NCBI RefSeq assembly: GCF_007741495.1
Contig: NZ_CP036262.1
Coordinates: forward strand, 5,208,001-5,272,000
DNA: 64,000 nt
Source: Roseimaritima multifibrata
GTDB taxonomy: Bacteria; Planctomycetota; Planctomycetia; Pirellulales; Pirellulaceae
Reading direction: 5' to 3'
The notes beneath the pieces were generated by a model. That model worked only from the letters and a program-made list of their open reading frames with translations, was not told where the DNA came from and ran no database searches. Positions 37,601-45,751 of the stretch are shown piece by piece. Numbering within the stretch: the first letter of the stretch is position 1; every line of letters begins with the position of its first letter. The translations under genes and the position numbers were made by a program.

Positions 37601-38500
37601 TTCTTCCAGCGTTCCGTTACGGTCCTTGTCACTCAGCCGGTACAACCCGATACCTTCGGGGCCTTCGCCGGTGACAAACACATCCCCGTTCAAGGGCAGA
37701 ATCCCTTGGCAGGATTCGACTTGATCGCAATAGGTGCGGACTTCATCGGGAATCGCATCGCCGTCTTTATCGAACATCAACAGCAGCGGACCACGCTCAC
37801 GCGCTGCCACGATGTGGCCAAATTCGTTGAACGCCATTGCAATCAACGATCCGGTTTCCTCGTCGTCAAAGAGACGCTGAACACCAAATCCATCCTGAAT
37901 CTGGAATCGCGTACTTTCTTGGTGCTGTTCCTCGCTCGCGACATCCTCTTGACGATCCCAGGGGACGGTATCGCCCAACTGACCAAATTCCTGAGCATTT
38001 CCCCAGCGGCTGTCGTTATAGGTTGCCGTCTGCCACATCGACGACGCTGACAAACTGGTTTTCCAATTGGAATCGGTACTGAAGTTGTACCACTGCGAAG
38101 CCCCTTCAGGGCGAATACTGATTCGTGCGGCCAATGCGGCCGTCGTCCCGTGCGTGTTGTCCACTTTGACGGCGATCACGTTGCGGCCGCGAACAAGCAA
38201 TTCGGAGATGTCATATTCGGTCAATTTGCGAGCCGAACGGCCACTCCCGACGCGGCGACCGTTGACGAACAACTCAAACACGTCGTCTGCGGCAATGGTG
38301 ACCTCGCCAATCGCCTCGGTTCGCAGATTGATCGTTTTGCGAAAATAACCGCTGGTTCCCGTAGGAACTTCATTTTTGGCAGTTCCGCGGTCCCAAATCC
38401 ACTGAGCTTCTGCGGCGCCCGCGTCGCGAGTAGGAACGCCGTTGACCAATAAGCCAAGCAGTATCAACCCCAACAACGAACGAATCGAGTTGCCATCCAT
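34694..38500 (-). CDS. PVC-type membrane-bound dehydrogenase: carbohydrate-binding-like domain, propeller, HEAT repeats, c-type heme
   Basis: 1268 residues from the ATG at 38500, which gives a clean signal peptide and has a GGAG upstream; an ATG at 38521 is possible. Domains in order: lectin-like beta-sandwich (about 30-170), PQQ-glucose-dehydrogenase-like propeller (about 190-540), HEAT-like helical repeats (about 575-1000) and a C-terminal heme-binding domain with CNSCH near residue 1134 and a Met-containing MPTGGLDAL ligand region. It is probably a periplasmic sugar or alcohol oxidase passing electrons to the heme. This architecture is a hallmark of planctomycetes and Verrucomicrobia. Confidence 0.92.
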   Translation of the reverse strand: MDGNSIRSLLGLILLGLLVNGVPTRDAGAAEAQWIWDRGTAKNEVPTGTSGYFRKTINLRTEAIGEVTIAADDVFELFVNGRRVGSGRSARKLTEYDISELLVRGRNVIAVKVDNTHGTTAALAARISIRPEGASQWYNFSTDSNWKTSLSASSMWQTATYNDSRWGNAQEFGQLGDTVPWDRQEDVASEEQHQESTRFQIQDGFGVQRLFDDEETGSLIAMAFNEFGHIVAARERGPLLLMFDKDGDAIPDEVRTYCDQVESCQGILPLNGDVFVTGEGPEGIGLYRLSDKDRNGTLEEVKTILKFTGTPGEHGPHGIVLGPDGMLYVTVGNHMQVVGHGGKGETLPPAYEGDLVTPRYEDPGGHARGVKAPGGTIIRTTLDGKRVERIAGGIRNAYDLAFHTDGSLFIHDSDMESDIGAAWYRGTALYDVTEAGEFGWRSGWAKWPEYYADRLPNVLDTGRGSPSGAICYEHYTFPVRYQGSLFLADWSEGRILNVRLKPNGASYTADSQVFLQGQPLNVTDLDIGPDGAMYFCTGGRGTAGGVYRVFWQGPIPEKVNNLGTGIAAAIRQPQPASAWSRQKLAGIKKELGAEWNEMVAGVAFSDENPAHYRTRALDLMELFGPIPSEELLIELSKAQSEAVRAKVVMMMGLHPSKATARQLESLLEDRDLRVRRLACEAMLRSKQVPDPQLILPLLDENDRTLAFVARRVLETIPADQWQETVLQSDQPRIAILGSLALVSVRPDKETALLVLSRMSQLMSGFLSDADFVDLLRVTQVALARGEIDPGMVQPLRDQIAEEFPSGDSRMNGELMRLAAYLQADSTATRALEYIDGDAPLADRVHVAMYLRFLDKKWTAKDRFTLLKFYEQASTEDQGSSVPLYLMNVTRDFGKHLTRDDAIAILEKGDKWPNAALASLYKIPRPADEKTQDLLIGLDEKISGPEHTRDVYKRLRTGIVAMLAMTGDEKALAHLRRVWRQDPERRQPIAMGLAMHPDGQNWDYLVRSLNILEGESAKDVLEQLATVPVATDDPEALRQVILLGLSAEESGRSTQPAQKLLVHWTGLQATDNEQPTMDVWQQWYAKTYPDRPAALLPEPGEGARWDFDQLAEYLESTEGRHGDPSQGAELFAKANCNSCHRFGNQGQSVGPDLTSLARRFTRREVLESILYPSHVVSDQYMSRKVLTLDGRVYVGLLAENGRGVLTIRDSNNQITEINEADVDQILPSSSSIMPTGGLDALTLKEISDLMSYLGVLPPLEVASQSQDNR

Positions 38501-38621
38501 GGCTGTAACTCTCCAGAGCATTTTTATAGCGGAAAAGGTTCAAATTGATTGATTCACGCAAGGACCTTATCCAATATTGCCATTTCAACGCAAGACGAAC
38601 CCGGAACCATAAATTCGGTAT

Positions 38622-39743
38622 TTAGGTCACCAGGGCAACCTCGATTTCCAATCCAGGCCCAAATCCCAACATCACCCACGGTCTGGGGACATCGGCATCT
38701 TCAAATCGCTTTAATACGGCACCCAATGTTGCTGACGACATGTTGCCATGATCTTTCAGCACCCCTCGCGAGATCGCCAACTGGTCATCGGCCAGATTCA
38801 ACGAATTTCGCACGGCGTCCAAAATTCGGCTTCCACCAGGATGAACCGCCCAGCCGCCAATGGACTGAATGGTTTGGCCGTTTTGGAACAACCAGTCGGT
38901 CATGTAAGCCAACAGATTGTCCTCGATCAGAAGTGGGACGGCGGCACTCAGCGTCATCATAAAACCGTGGTCACCGATCTTCCATGTCATCGCCTCTCGA
39001 CTGCCAGGAATCAAACACGATCCCGTGGCTGCAATCTTTGGCAAATCGATTTTGGCGTCCGAACATTCAAAGTCGCTTCCCACTACCACCACCCCCGCGG
39101 CACCATCGGAAAACAAGGATCCCGAAACAATTCGCTGGGCATCGTAGCCGTATTGATAGTGCAGGCTGCACAATTCCACACTGACAACCAACACACACGC
39201 CTTTGGATCCGCCGCGACAAAACCACGAGCCGCCCGCATCGCGTTGATCAATGCATGGCAGCCCATAAAACCAACCTGCAGGCGTTCAGTGGTCACGGGC
39301 AGACCGAGCGATTCAATCAAGTCCACGTCCAATCCCGGCGAATAAAATCCGGTACAGGTTACCGTGATCAAATGCGTCACATCGCTCGCTTGACATCCAC
39401 TAGAGGTGAGTGCTTCGGCGCCGGCTTGAATACCAAGCTGAGGGGCATGAAGCGCGAACCGTTCGTTGCGTTCGCAGGTCGTCGGACCGCTACTTTCCTC
39501 CGCTAACGGCGGAAAAAACGGGACCGAAAGTTTGCCGGACTGTTCCTCGCGTTCCAACAATACGCTGCCGCGATTTTGAACCCCGGTGCGGCGATAAAGC
39601 TTGGCCAGTTTGGTAGCTTGCGATTCGGTTTCACACGACAGTAACTGGGCTTCTGCAGTCGCAAGGTCCAAATCGACCGACAGTTCGGGAACCACCGAAA
39701 CGCAGGATAGGATCGTTGCCGTCGGCAACTTCGGTTTCGTCAT
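38622..39743 (-). CDS. Type III polyketide synthase (chalcone/stilbene synthase family)
   Basis: 373 residues from the ATG at 39743; the open frame runs further upstream into the neighbour. Catalytic triad intact: Cys162 in VGFMGCHAL, His301 in AVHPGG and Asn334 in HGNMSSAT, almost the same positions as plant chalcone synthase. The C-terminal GFGPGL loop is present. Such enzymes condense an acyl-CoA with malonyl-CoA units to resorcinols or pyrones. Last gene of a three-gene cluster with a flavoprotein and a methyltransferase. Confidence 0.93.
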   Translation of the reverse strand: MTKPKLPTATILSCVSVVPELSVDLDLATAEAQLLSCETESQATKLAKLYRRTGVQNRGSVLLEREEQSGKLSVPFFPPLAEESSGPTTCERNERFALHAPQLGIQAGAEALTSSGCQASDVTHLITVTCTGFYSPGLDVDLIESLGLPVTTERLQVGFMGCHALINAMRAARGFVAADPKACVLVVSVELCSLHYQYGYDAQRIVSGSLFSDGAAGVVVVGSDFECSDAKIDLPKIAATGSCLIPGSREAMTWKIGDHGFMMTLSAAVPLLIEDNLLAYMTDWLFQNGQTIQSIGGWAVHPGGSRILDAVRNSLNLADDQLAISRGVLKDHGNMSSATLGAVLKRFEDADVPRPWVMLGFGPGLEIEVALVT

Positions 39744-39789
39744 GGTGGGCTTTCGTGTTGTAAGATCGCGTGGAAAATCTGGAAAGGCT

Positions 39790-41271
39790 TTAACCATCGG
39801 GAGCGTCACTAGTCGATTCAAAACGAGGGCCTGCTGCCACCCCCCACGTCAACGGCTTGGCCATCCAACCAGCATAAGACAGCCCAATCCGCGTCACCCG
39901 GCGAAAGTTGCGATAACGAAGTGCAGCGGTAACAAGCCCACAGAGAACACGCCGTTTGGTTTGAATCGCGGGTAAATGCCGTTGCCATAACCGAGCGAAA
40001 TCTTCGCCGTTGGCGTCGTCAACCTTTGGCGACAACGGTCCTGTCTCGCCCATTCGATGCAATAGGTCGGCCACCGCGATGCCGCTTTCGATACCCCATG
40101 TCATGCCTTCTCCCGTTAAGGGTTCGACATAGCGAGCACAATCGCCAATCGCCACGACACGTCCCTGACCGGCTTGCCTTTGCCGCCGCAGTGGCGGCGC
40201 GGACATCCAAACCGCATCCTGCTGGAGCCAGCTTTGCCAGCTCTGATCAGGAAGACGGTTCCGTTCAGAATGACTGTTCAGATCTGGATGGCTGAGCAAT
40301 AACCGGACCACCCGATCCACTGGCGATCGCTGTCCCATCGAGGAGGTTTTCCCTTTGCCACGTGAACGCAATGCAGCCGCGATATCAATCGCTCCGTTGG
40401 GCATGCGCACCATGCCGACGTACCCGTCATCGCCACAAACCATCTGAATTTCGCCAACTGGAATCGGCCAAGCGGCAGCAAGCGGATGATCGCCCGGAAC
40501 ATGAGCGGCGATCCCAAGCGGCCCATGAGGCGGCTCGATCCAAGGCAGATCCCACCGTGTGGGCGAAGTCTGGCAAGCATCGCCAGAAGAATTTTCTGCC
40601 GGCACATCCCCCTGTAGTTCAGGGTCGATCCGACCTTGAAATGGACCGGTCAATCCCGTCGCCAAGATAACCGAGGAGTATTCGGTGGTCGTCGTCCACG
40701 AACCATTGCCACTATTGGCGGCGCCGTTGTTTTCACGATCCGCTGAAACCTGGTTCGCCTGTTCCACCCGCGGCCGATGCCGGACGGTCACCGACGTCGA
40801 ATCACTACGTAAGACCTGGGCCTCGTGAGGCTGAAGCACGTCGACGCCGGCTCGTTTCGCCTGCTCTAAAAGATAGGTGTCTAATACGCTTCTTGAAATC
40901 GCAACGCCAGGAACGATCGGCAACCGAACCGGCGGCCGACAGATGCCGTCGGTGTTTGACGGAGAATCTTTCAACGGTCGCGCCGTTTGCAAGTATCCGA
41001 CAAACGTGTGTGTCGGCACGCCTAAACGCCGAACGCCATCGCCCAATCCAAGTGCATCAAGCGCGGTAACCCCGGCTGCCCCTAAGCAACAACCACAAAT
41101 TTTTTCACGCGGAAAACGGGCCCGCTCCATCAACGTCACGTCGAACCCAAGATGCCGTAAACGAATCGCTGCGGCACAGCCCGACACGCCCCCCCCAACG
41201 ACCAACACTCGATGACTGGCCGAGATCGAATCAAATGATTCCACTGGAGATCTTTGCACCCCAGTTTTCAT
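39790..41271 (-). CDS. FAD-dependent oxidoreductase (geranylgeranyl reductase/hydroxylase-like)
   Basis: 493 residues. FAD-binding VLVVGGGVSGCAAAIRL near residue 22 and the second flavin motif GDCARYVEPLTGEGM near 385. The fold is that of class A flavin monooxygenases and geranylgeranyl reductases. A Cys pair ICGCCLGAAG lies near residue 58. A Ser/Asn-rich insertion interrupts the middle. It starts inside the methyltransferase stop (ATGA overlap) and ends 46 bp before the PKS start. It probably hydroxylates or reduces the polyketide product. Confidence 0.88.
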   Translation of the reverse strand: MKTGVQRSPVESFDSISASHRVLVVGGGVSGCAAAIRLRHLGFDVTLMERARFPREKICGCCLGAAGVTALDALGLGDGVRRLGVPTHTFVGYLQTARPLKDSPSNTDGICRPPVRLPIVPGVAISRSVLDTYLLEQAKRAGVDVLQPHEAQVLRSDSTSVTVRHRPRVEQANQVSADRENNGAANSGNGSWTTTTEYSSVILATGLTGPFQGRIDPELQGDVPAENSSGDACQTSPTRWDLPWIEPPHGPLGIAAHVPGDHPLAAAWPIPVGEIQMVCGDDGYVGMVRMPNGAIDIAAALRSRGKGKTSSMGQRSPVDRVVRLLLSHPDLNSHSERNRLPDQSWQSWLQQDAVWMSAPPLRRQRQAGQGRVVAIGDCARYVEPLTGEGMTWGIESGIAVADLLHRMGETGPLSPKVDDANGEDFARLWQRHLPAIQTKRRVLCGLVTAALRYRNFRRVTRIGLSYAGWMAKPLTWGVAAGPRFESTSDAPDG

Positions 41272-42023
41272 AGCAAGTCGCCCGTCAACTCAGATTCCGT
41301 TCGAGGGACGATTTCAGCTTTGCTTTGTTGGTCGATGACCGCCATCCACCGACAAGGGAGTGAGCGGCGAATGGCGACGTTCAAACCAAGCGACTGCTGG
41401 ACCAGCGTTGCGAACTCCGCGCGGGTATAAGCTCCGCGGACGCTTGCCGACGCATCAAAATGGACGACATCGCTGCGAGTCACCAACCGTGCGGATGCAG
41501 CAATCAACGCCAGATTCATACGAGATCGCTCCAAATCACAAATCACGACCGCTCGCTCACTTGCACGCCACATTTCCTGAACCAAACGACTGACATCGGG
41601 TGGATCAAGGTGATGCATAAAGAGGGAACAGGTCACAATATCAAAACCATCCGGCAGCCCGTCTTGCAGGCAATCACGACAGATCGTCCCCAGTTCAACG
41701 CCTGCCTCAGCCGCCCATTTGCTGGCGGTCTGCAAAGCCACGTCGCTGATGTCCAACGCGGTCACCGACAACTGGATCCCACGTCGACGAGCCATTGAAA
41801 GCCACGCAATCGGCAGGTCACCACTCCCCGCCGCGATGTCCAGAACCTTTAACGGACGGTGCGGCGTGGCTGCCGCAAACCGCATCAACTGCCGCATCAT
41901 CGCGCCCGACACACCGCTGATTTGATTCAGCCGATGCAACCCCAGCAGGGCATGGCGATGTCGTTCTGGCGACAACGCAGGATCATCCATCCATTCGGCA
42001 ACGCGTTGGCGTGGGAAAGACAT
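41268..42023 (-). CDS. Class I SAM-dependent methyltransferase
   Basis: 251 residues from the ATG at 42023; a GTG at 42032 would add three residues. SAM motif I is VLDIAAGSGDLP (about 60-71), followed by VTALDISDVAL and FDIVTCSLFMHHL. First gene of the PKS cluster; its last 4 bases overlap the FAD gene start (41268-41271). Methylation of a phenolic ring carbon or oxygen is a reasonable inference. Confidence 0.87.
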   Translation of the reverse strand: MSFPRQRVAEWMDDPALSPERHRHALLGLHRLNQISGVSGAMMRQLMRFAAATPHRPLKVLDIAAGSGDLPIAWLSMARRRGIQLSVTALDISDVALQTASKWAAEAGVELGTICRDCLQDGLPDGFDIVTCSLFMHHLDPPDVSRLVQEMWRASERAVVICDLERSRMNLALIAASARLVTRSDVVHFDASASVRGAYTRAEFATLVQQSLGLNVAIRRSLPCRWMAVIDQQSKAEIVPRTESELTGDLL

Positions 42024-42120
42024 GTCAATCACGGTGCTTGGGATGGTTTAAAATGAAGGGATCTTGGGGATCTGTTTACAGCGCTGCGGCGCATCCATCC
42101 ACCGCTTGTTGCCGCGTCCC

Positions 42121-42132
42121 CTAGTATACTAG
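42121..42132. promoter_or_regulatory. 12-bp perfect palindrome upstream of the PKS cluster
   Basis: CTAGTATACTAG lies in the 228-bp gap between the methyltransferase start and the RFAP synthase stop, about 100 bp upstream of the first cluster gene. It could be an operator for the cluster; nothing links it to a particular regulator. Confidence 0.3.
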
Positions 42133-42251
42133 CTGCATGCGTGCGAGTCCGATTATTCAAAGTCGCGATTCGCTTGCGACGCGGATCCTTGGCTTATCCC
42201 CAACAGCAATGCATCTGCCAATCGCTGGATTAAAAAGACCATCCCGACACC

Positions 42252-43211
42252 CTAGTGCCGAATGGCTTGGGCGCTGACCAAGGTGGCGGTGCTGGATGCT
42301 GCTGGAGGAAACTGACAAAATGTTTCGGCATCCGAACGCGTTGGGAAACAGGCGAAGACCGTGGGCCCCCAAGAACTTTGCCCGACGCCCTGAATCCCCA
42401 TCTCTCGAAGCTGAGTAATCAACCGGGTCACTTCCGCTCCGTTATAGGCGCCCCCCTGGCTGGCTTTAAACAATTCTCCGCTGCGATGATTGTACTCGTA
42501 GACGGCTTCGGAAAACTCCGCGAAGTTCTGTTGTTCGACGGCGGAGACCAAACGCTGTAGCCCCTCCATCAGTGACCGCCGATGGGACTCCGCAGGGACC
42601 GGCAATTGCGAAAACCGCTGACTCTCTTCCAAACCAGCAACCGGTTCTAAAGCCACCTGAGGCTGCAACAGCACCATCGTCCATTCACCGGGAAAGTCGA
42701 TCGCTCGCACGGGTGGCGTATCGACGATCATACCTCCAGAGAAAAAACCTTCGTTACCGACTCCAGAACGAGCGCCGCGACCCGCGACGGTCTGGATGAT
42801 CCGCTTGGTTGCAAAGGTTGGCTTCAAATGTTGGCATAAGCCACTGGCGATGGCCAAGGCCAACTGAGTCCCTGTTCCCAGTCCCGTGTGGGCTGCGGGA
42901 CGCTGGAAAACCGTGCACGTCACCGCAGGCAGTTCCGGAAAATCGGCCGCAAATTGTTGACAGAATCGGCGAGTCACACTCAACACGCGTTGCTCGACAT
43001 CCGCTTTATCGCGATCGGATTGACCTCGATCCAGTTGTTCGGATACCGCGGGCGTGCGAACCGCAAAACGTTCGCCTGGCTCGACGCGAACAAACGTCTG
43101 CGGGCGATCGATCATCAACCCCACGCCACCGAATGGAGCCATGGTATCAAGCAATCCAAAATGCAACCGTGCCCCGGTCCGAATATCGATACCCGAGCGA
43201 TCAGAGTTCAC
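42252..43211 (-). CDS. Beta-ribofuranosylaminobenzene 5'-phosphate (RFAP) synthase
   Basis: 319 residues from the GTG at 43211, which overlaps the DUF447 stop by 11 bp; an ATG at 43331 would overlap it by 131 bp and adds unconserved sequence. GHMP-kinase-like fold. Family segments: GARLHFGLLD, HTGLGTGTQLALA, AGRGARSGVGNEG and QSSWGPTVFACF. The enzyme condenses p-aminobenzoate with PRPP, losing CO2 and PPi, as the first committed step of tetrahydromethanopterin synthesis. It is the third gene of a pabA-DUF447-RFAP synthase operon. Confidence 0.93.
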   Translation of the reverse strand: MNSDRSGIDIRTGARLHFGLLDTMAPFGGVGLMIDRPQTFVRVEPGERFAVRTPAVSEQLDRGQSDRDKADVEQRVLSVTRRFCQQFAADFPELPAVTCTVFQRPAAHTGLGTGTQLALAIASGLCQHLKPTFATKRIIQTVAGRGARSGVGNEGFFSGGMIVDTPPVRAIDFPGEWTMVLLQPQVALEPVAGLEESQRFSQLPVPAESHRRSLMEGLQRLVSAVEQQNFAEFSEAVYEYNHRSGELFKASQGGAYNGAEVTRLITQLREMGIQGVGQSSWGPTVFACFPTRSDAETFCQFPPAASSTATLVSAQAIRH

Positions 43212-43782
43212 GTTTGGAGGCCGTTTGGTCAATGTATTTCTCAAGCAGCGCAAAAGCTTGCTGTTCGTTGTCTCCGCCGGTCCGCTCGACCAATGTGGCC
43301 AATTGTTGTAGCTGGGGACGAAGGACGTCATCGGTAATCAGGTGAACGCGAGTCGCCAAGATGGCCGCTTCAACCACCGCCGACTGAGCTCGATTGAAGC
43401 CAAAAAAATCGCGTACTCGCTGCTGCTGCAAGATAACGGATTGCACCGTCGGTCGCTGGGGGTGATCCTCCCAGTCGGTCATCTGCAGTGCATACCAGCG
43501 GCAGCAGTCCTTTAAGACAGGAAAGCGATCGCCCGCGATATCTACCCATTCAACCAGCGTTTCGGCCGGGACATATCCGATGGCCGATCGCGCCAACAGC
43601 AGGGAATCATCCGTGACATGGACAACGGCTCTGCCGGTCGCCTGCAAATTAGCGAAAGTCCGCGTCCCGACAAACGGATGCAATTGGAAACTTTCGAACT
43701 GCCGATCAACAACGGGCCCCAAAGGAGCAAGATGAGGTTTCCCAGTGGCATCGACCGTCGTGACCAGAGATTCCAGGATCAC
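43201..43782 (-). CDS. DUF447 protein, H4MPT-associated
   Basis: 193 residues from the GTG at 43782, which overlaps the pabA stop as GTGA; the frame is open to a TTG at 43818, but the family starts at about VILESLVTTVDATGKPHLAPLG. Split-barrel flavin-binding-like fold. DUF447 proteins accompany H4MPT synthesis genes in archaea and C1 bacteria, though the exact step is not known to me. Translational coupling on both sides ties it to pABA and RFA-P formation. Confidence 0.88.
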   Translation of the reverse strand: MILESLVTTVDATGKPHLAPLGPVVDRQFESFQLHPFVGTRTFANLQATGRAVVHVTDDSLLLARSAIGYVPAETLVEWVDIAGDRFPVLKDCCRWYALQMTDWEDHPQRPTVQSVILQQQRVRDFFGFNRAQSAVVEAAILATRVHLITDDVLRPQLQQLATLVERTGGDNEQQAFALLEKYIDQTASKREL

Positions 43783-44366
43783 GATGTTGCCACAGTCGCA
43801 GGTTTCCGGACCGCACAAAAATTTTGCAAGATTTCCATCCCAAACTGAGTCAGCACCGATTCAGGATGAAACTGAACGCCGTGAACGGGCCAGTCTTGGT
43901 GCTGGACCCCCATGATTTGGCCATCTTCACTGACCGCGGTCACTTGCAAACAGTCGGGCAAAGAGTCGCGTCGTACCGAGAGGGCGTGGTATCGGCCAAC
44001 CGAAAAGGAGGAGGGCAAGCCGGCAAAAACAGAAAGCCCTGAATGGCTCAGCCGACTACTTTGGCCATGCATGGTAGGGCAGGGAGCGACCGTTGCGCCG
44101 AACGCATGAGCGATCGTCTGGTGCCCCAAGCAGACCCCAAGAATCGGAATCTGCATGTGCAGTTGCTGCACCACTTCCACTCCACAACCGACATCGGCCG
44201 GACCGTGTGGTCCCGGCGACAGAACAATCGCTGCCGGATCGAGTTGCTCGATTTCCGCAACCGTAATCTGGTCACTACGGATCACCTTGGTTTCTTTCCC
44301 CAGCAATCGCAAATAGCGAGCCAGGTTCTGAACGAAGGAATCGTAATTATCGAGCAGTAAAATCAT
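43779..44366 (-). CDS. pabA: Aminodeoxychorismate/anthranilate synthase glutamine amidotransferase subunit
   Basis: 195 residues from the ATG at 44366 (MILLLDNYDSFVQNL). Class I amidotransferase triad: Cys in GVCLGHQTIAHA, His and Glu in GVQFHPESVL. It supplies ammonia to make p-aminobenzoate (PabA) or anthranilate (TrpG). The sequence alone cannot separate them, but position at the head of an operon with RFAP synthase, whose substrate is pABA, favours PabA. No PabB partner is in the window. Confidence 0.9.
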   Translation of the reverse strand: MILLLDNYDSFVQNLARYLRLLGKETKVIRSDQITVAEIEQLDPAAIVLSPGPHGPADVGCGVEVVQQLHMQIPILGVCLGHQTIAHAFGATVAPCPTMHGQSSRLSHSGLSVFAGLPSSFSVGRYHALSVRRDSLPDCLQVTAVSEDGQIMGVQHQDWPVHGVQFHPESVLTQFGMEILQNFCAVRKPATVATS

Positions 44367-44431
44367 CCGCAAAGGTCATCCGCAAAAATCATTCAAAGTT
44401 CGATTCAGTGCGATCAGGAACGTATCCTCTT

Positions 44432-45751
44432 CTATGGCCGCTGATCCAGAGGCACAAATGCACGTTCGGTCGCCCCAGTGTAAACCTGACGAGGGCGATA
44501 GATACGTTTCCCTGGGGACTGATGCATTTCATGCCAATGGGCAATCCAGCCGGGCAACCGGCCGATCGCAAACAGGACCGTAAACATCTGCACCGGAATT
44601 CCCAAGGCTCGATAGATCACACCCGAATAGAAGTCGACATTCGGATAAAGTTTTCGTTCAACGAAATACTCATCCTGCAACGCCGATTCCTCCAATCGCT
44701 GAGCGACTTCGAAAAGCGGATCATCCAGGTCTAGTTTTTCCAGCAAGCGATCGCAGCTGGCCTTAATAATCTTGGCACGCGGGTCAAAGTTTTTATAGAC
44801 GCGGTGACCAAAGCCCATCAAGCGGAAGTTGTTTGTTTTATCTTTCGCCATATCGATATACTTCTGGACGTCGCCACCATCGGCGACGATCTGTTCAAGC
44901 ATATTGACGCACGCTTCGTTGGCTCCACCGTGCAATGGCCCCCACAGGGCACAAATTCCTGCGGAGATTGAAGCGAACAGGTTTGCGTTACTACTGCCCA
45001 CCATCCGCACGGTCGAGGTACTACAGTTTTGTTCATGGTCGGCATGGACAATCAACAGCAACCGCAGTGCATCGGCAAAATCGGGATCGATTTCGTAAGA
45101 TTCCGTCGGCGTGGCAAACATCATTTGCAAGAAATTCTCGCAGTACCCCAGGCGGTTCTGCGGGTACATGAACGGCTGGCCGTTTGATTTCTTATAGCTA
45201 TAAGCAGCGATTGTCGGCAGTTTTGCCAACAAGCGATGAATGGAGATTTCCACTTGTCGCGGATCGGAAGGATCAAGTGAATCTTGATAGAAGGTCGACA
45301 GGCCTCCAACCACACTGCTCAAAATCGCCATCGGATGGGCATCGCGAGGGAAGCCATCGTAGAACGAACGCATCTCTTCGTGGATCAGGGTATGTTCACG
45401 AATGTTGCTGCGGAACTCAGCCGCTTGAGCCGCGTTAGGCAAATCGCCGTAGATCAGCAGGTAACTGATTTCTAGGAAATCGCAATTTTGGGCGAGAACT
45501 TCGATCGGGTAACCACGATAACGCAGGATTCCTTTTTCGCCGTCTAAAAAGGTAATCGCGCTGGTGGTGCTACCGGTATTAACGAAACCTTCATCCAAAG
45601 TAATCGCCCCGGTCAGCTTACGTAGCTGACTGATATCGATCGCAACTTCCCCTTCGGTTCCCTCAAGAACCGGAAGTTGTATGTCCTGCCCTTGTAGTGT
45701 CAGGTTTAGCGGGTCTTTCTTGGACGGTTCGCGACTGACAGCCGTAGACAT
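44432..45751 (-). CDS. gltA: Citrate synthase
   Basis: 439 residues from the ATG at 45751 (MSTAVSREPSKKD); a longer frame to 45841 is unlikely. Catalytic residues are in GPLHGGANEA, GFGHRVYKNFDPRA and NVDFYSG, and HEQNCSTSTVRMVGSS is typical of the hexameric type II form. It condenses oxaloacetate and acetyl-CoA at the entry to the TCA cycle. Located just upstream of pabA on the same strand but 65 bp apart. Confidence 0.96.
   Translation of the reverse strand: MSTAVSREPSKKDPLNLTLQGQDIQLPVLEGTEGEVAIDISQLRKLTGAITLDEGFVNTGSTTSAITFLDGEKGILRYRGYPIEVLAQNCDFLEISYLLIYGDLPNAAQAAEFRSNIREHTLIHEEMRSFYDGFPRDAHPMAILSSVVGGLSTFYQDSLDPSDPRQVEISIHRLLAKLPTIAAYSYKKSNGQPFMYPQNRLGYCENFLQMMFATPTESYEIDPDFADALRLLLIVHADHEQNCSTSTVRMVGSSNANLFASISAGICALWGPLHGGANEACVNMLEQIVADGGDVQKYIDMAKDKTNNFRLMGFGHRVYKNFDPRAKIIKASCDRLLEKLDLDDPLFEVAQRLEESALQDEYFVERKLYPNVDFYSGVIYRALGIPVQMFTVLFAIGRLPGWIAHWHEMHQSPGKRIYRPRQVYTGATERAFVPLDQRP

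Noticed and set aside
43212-43331. 40-residue extension of the RFAP synthase from the ATG at 43331
   Set aside because: Overlaps DUF447 by 131 bp and is unlike the family; the GTG at 43211 gives a normal start.
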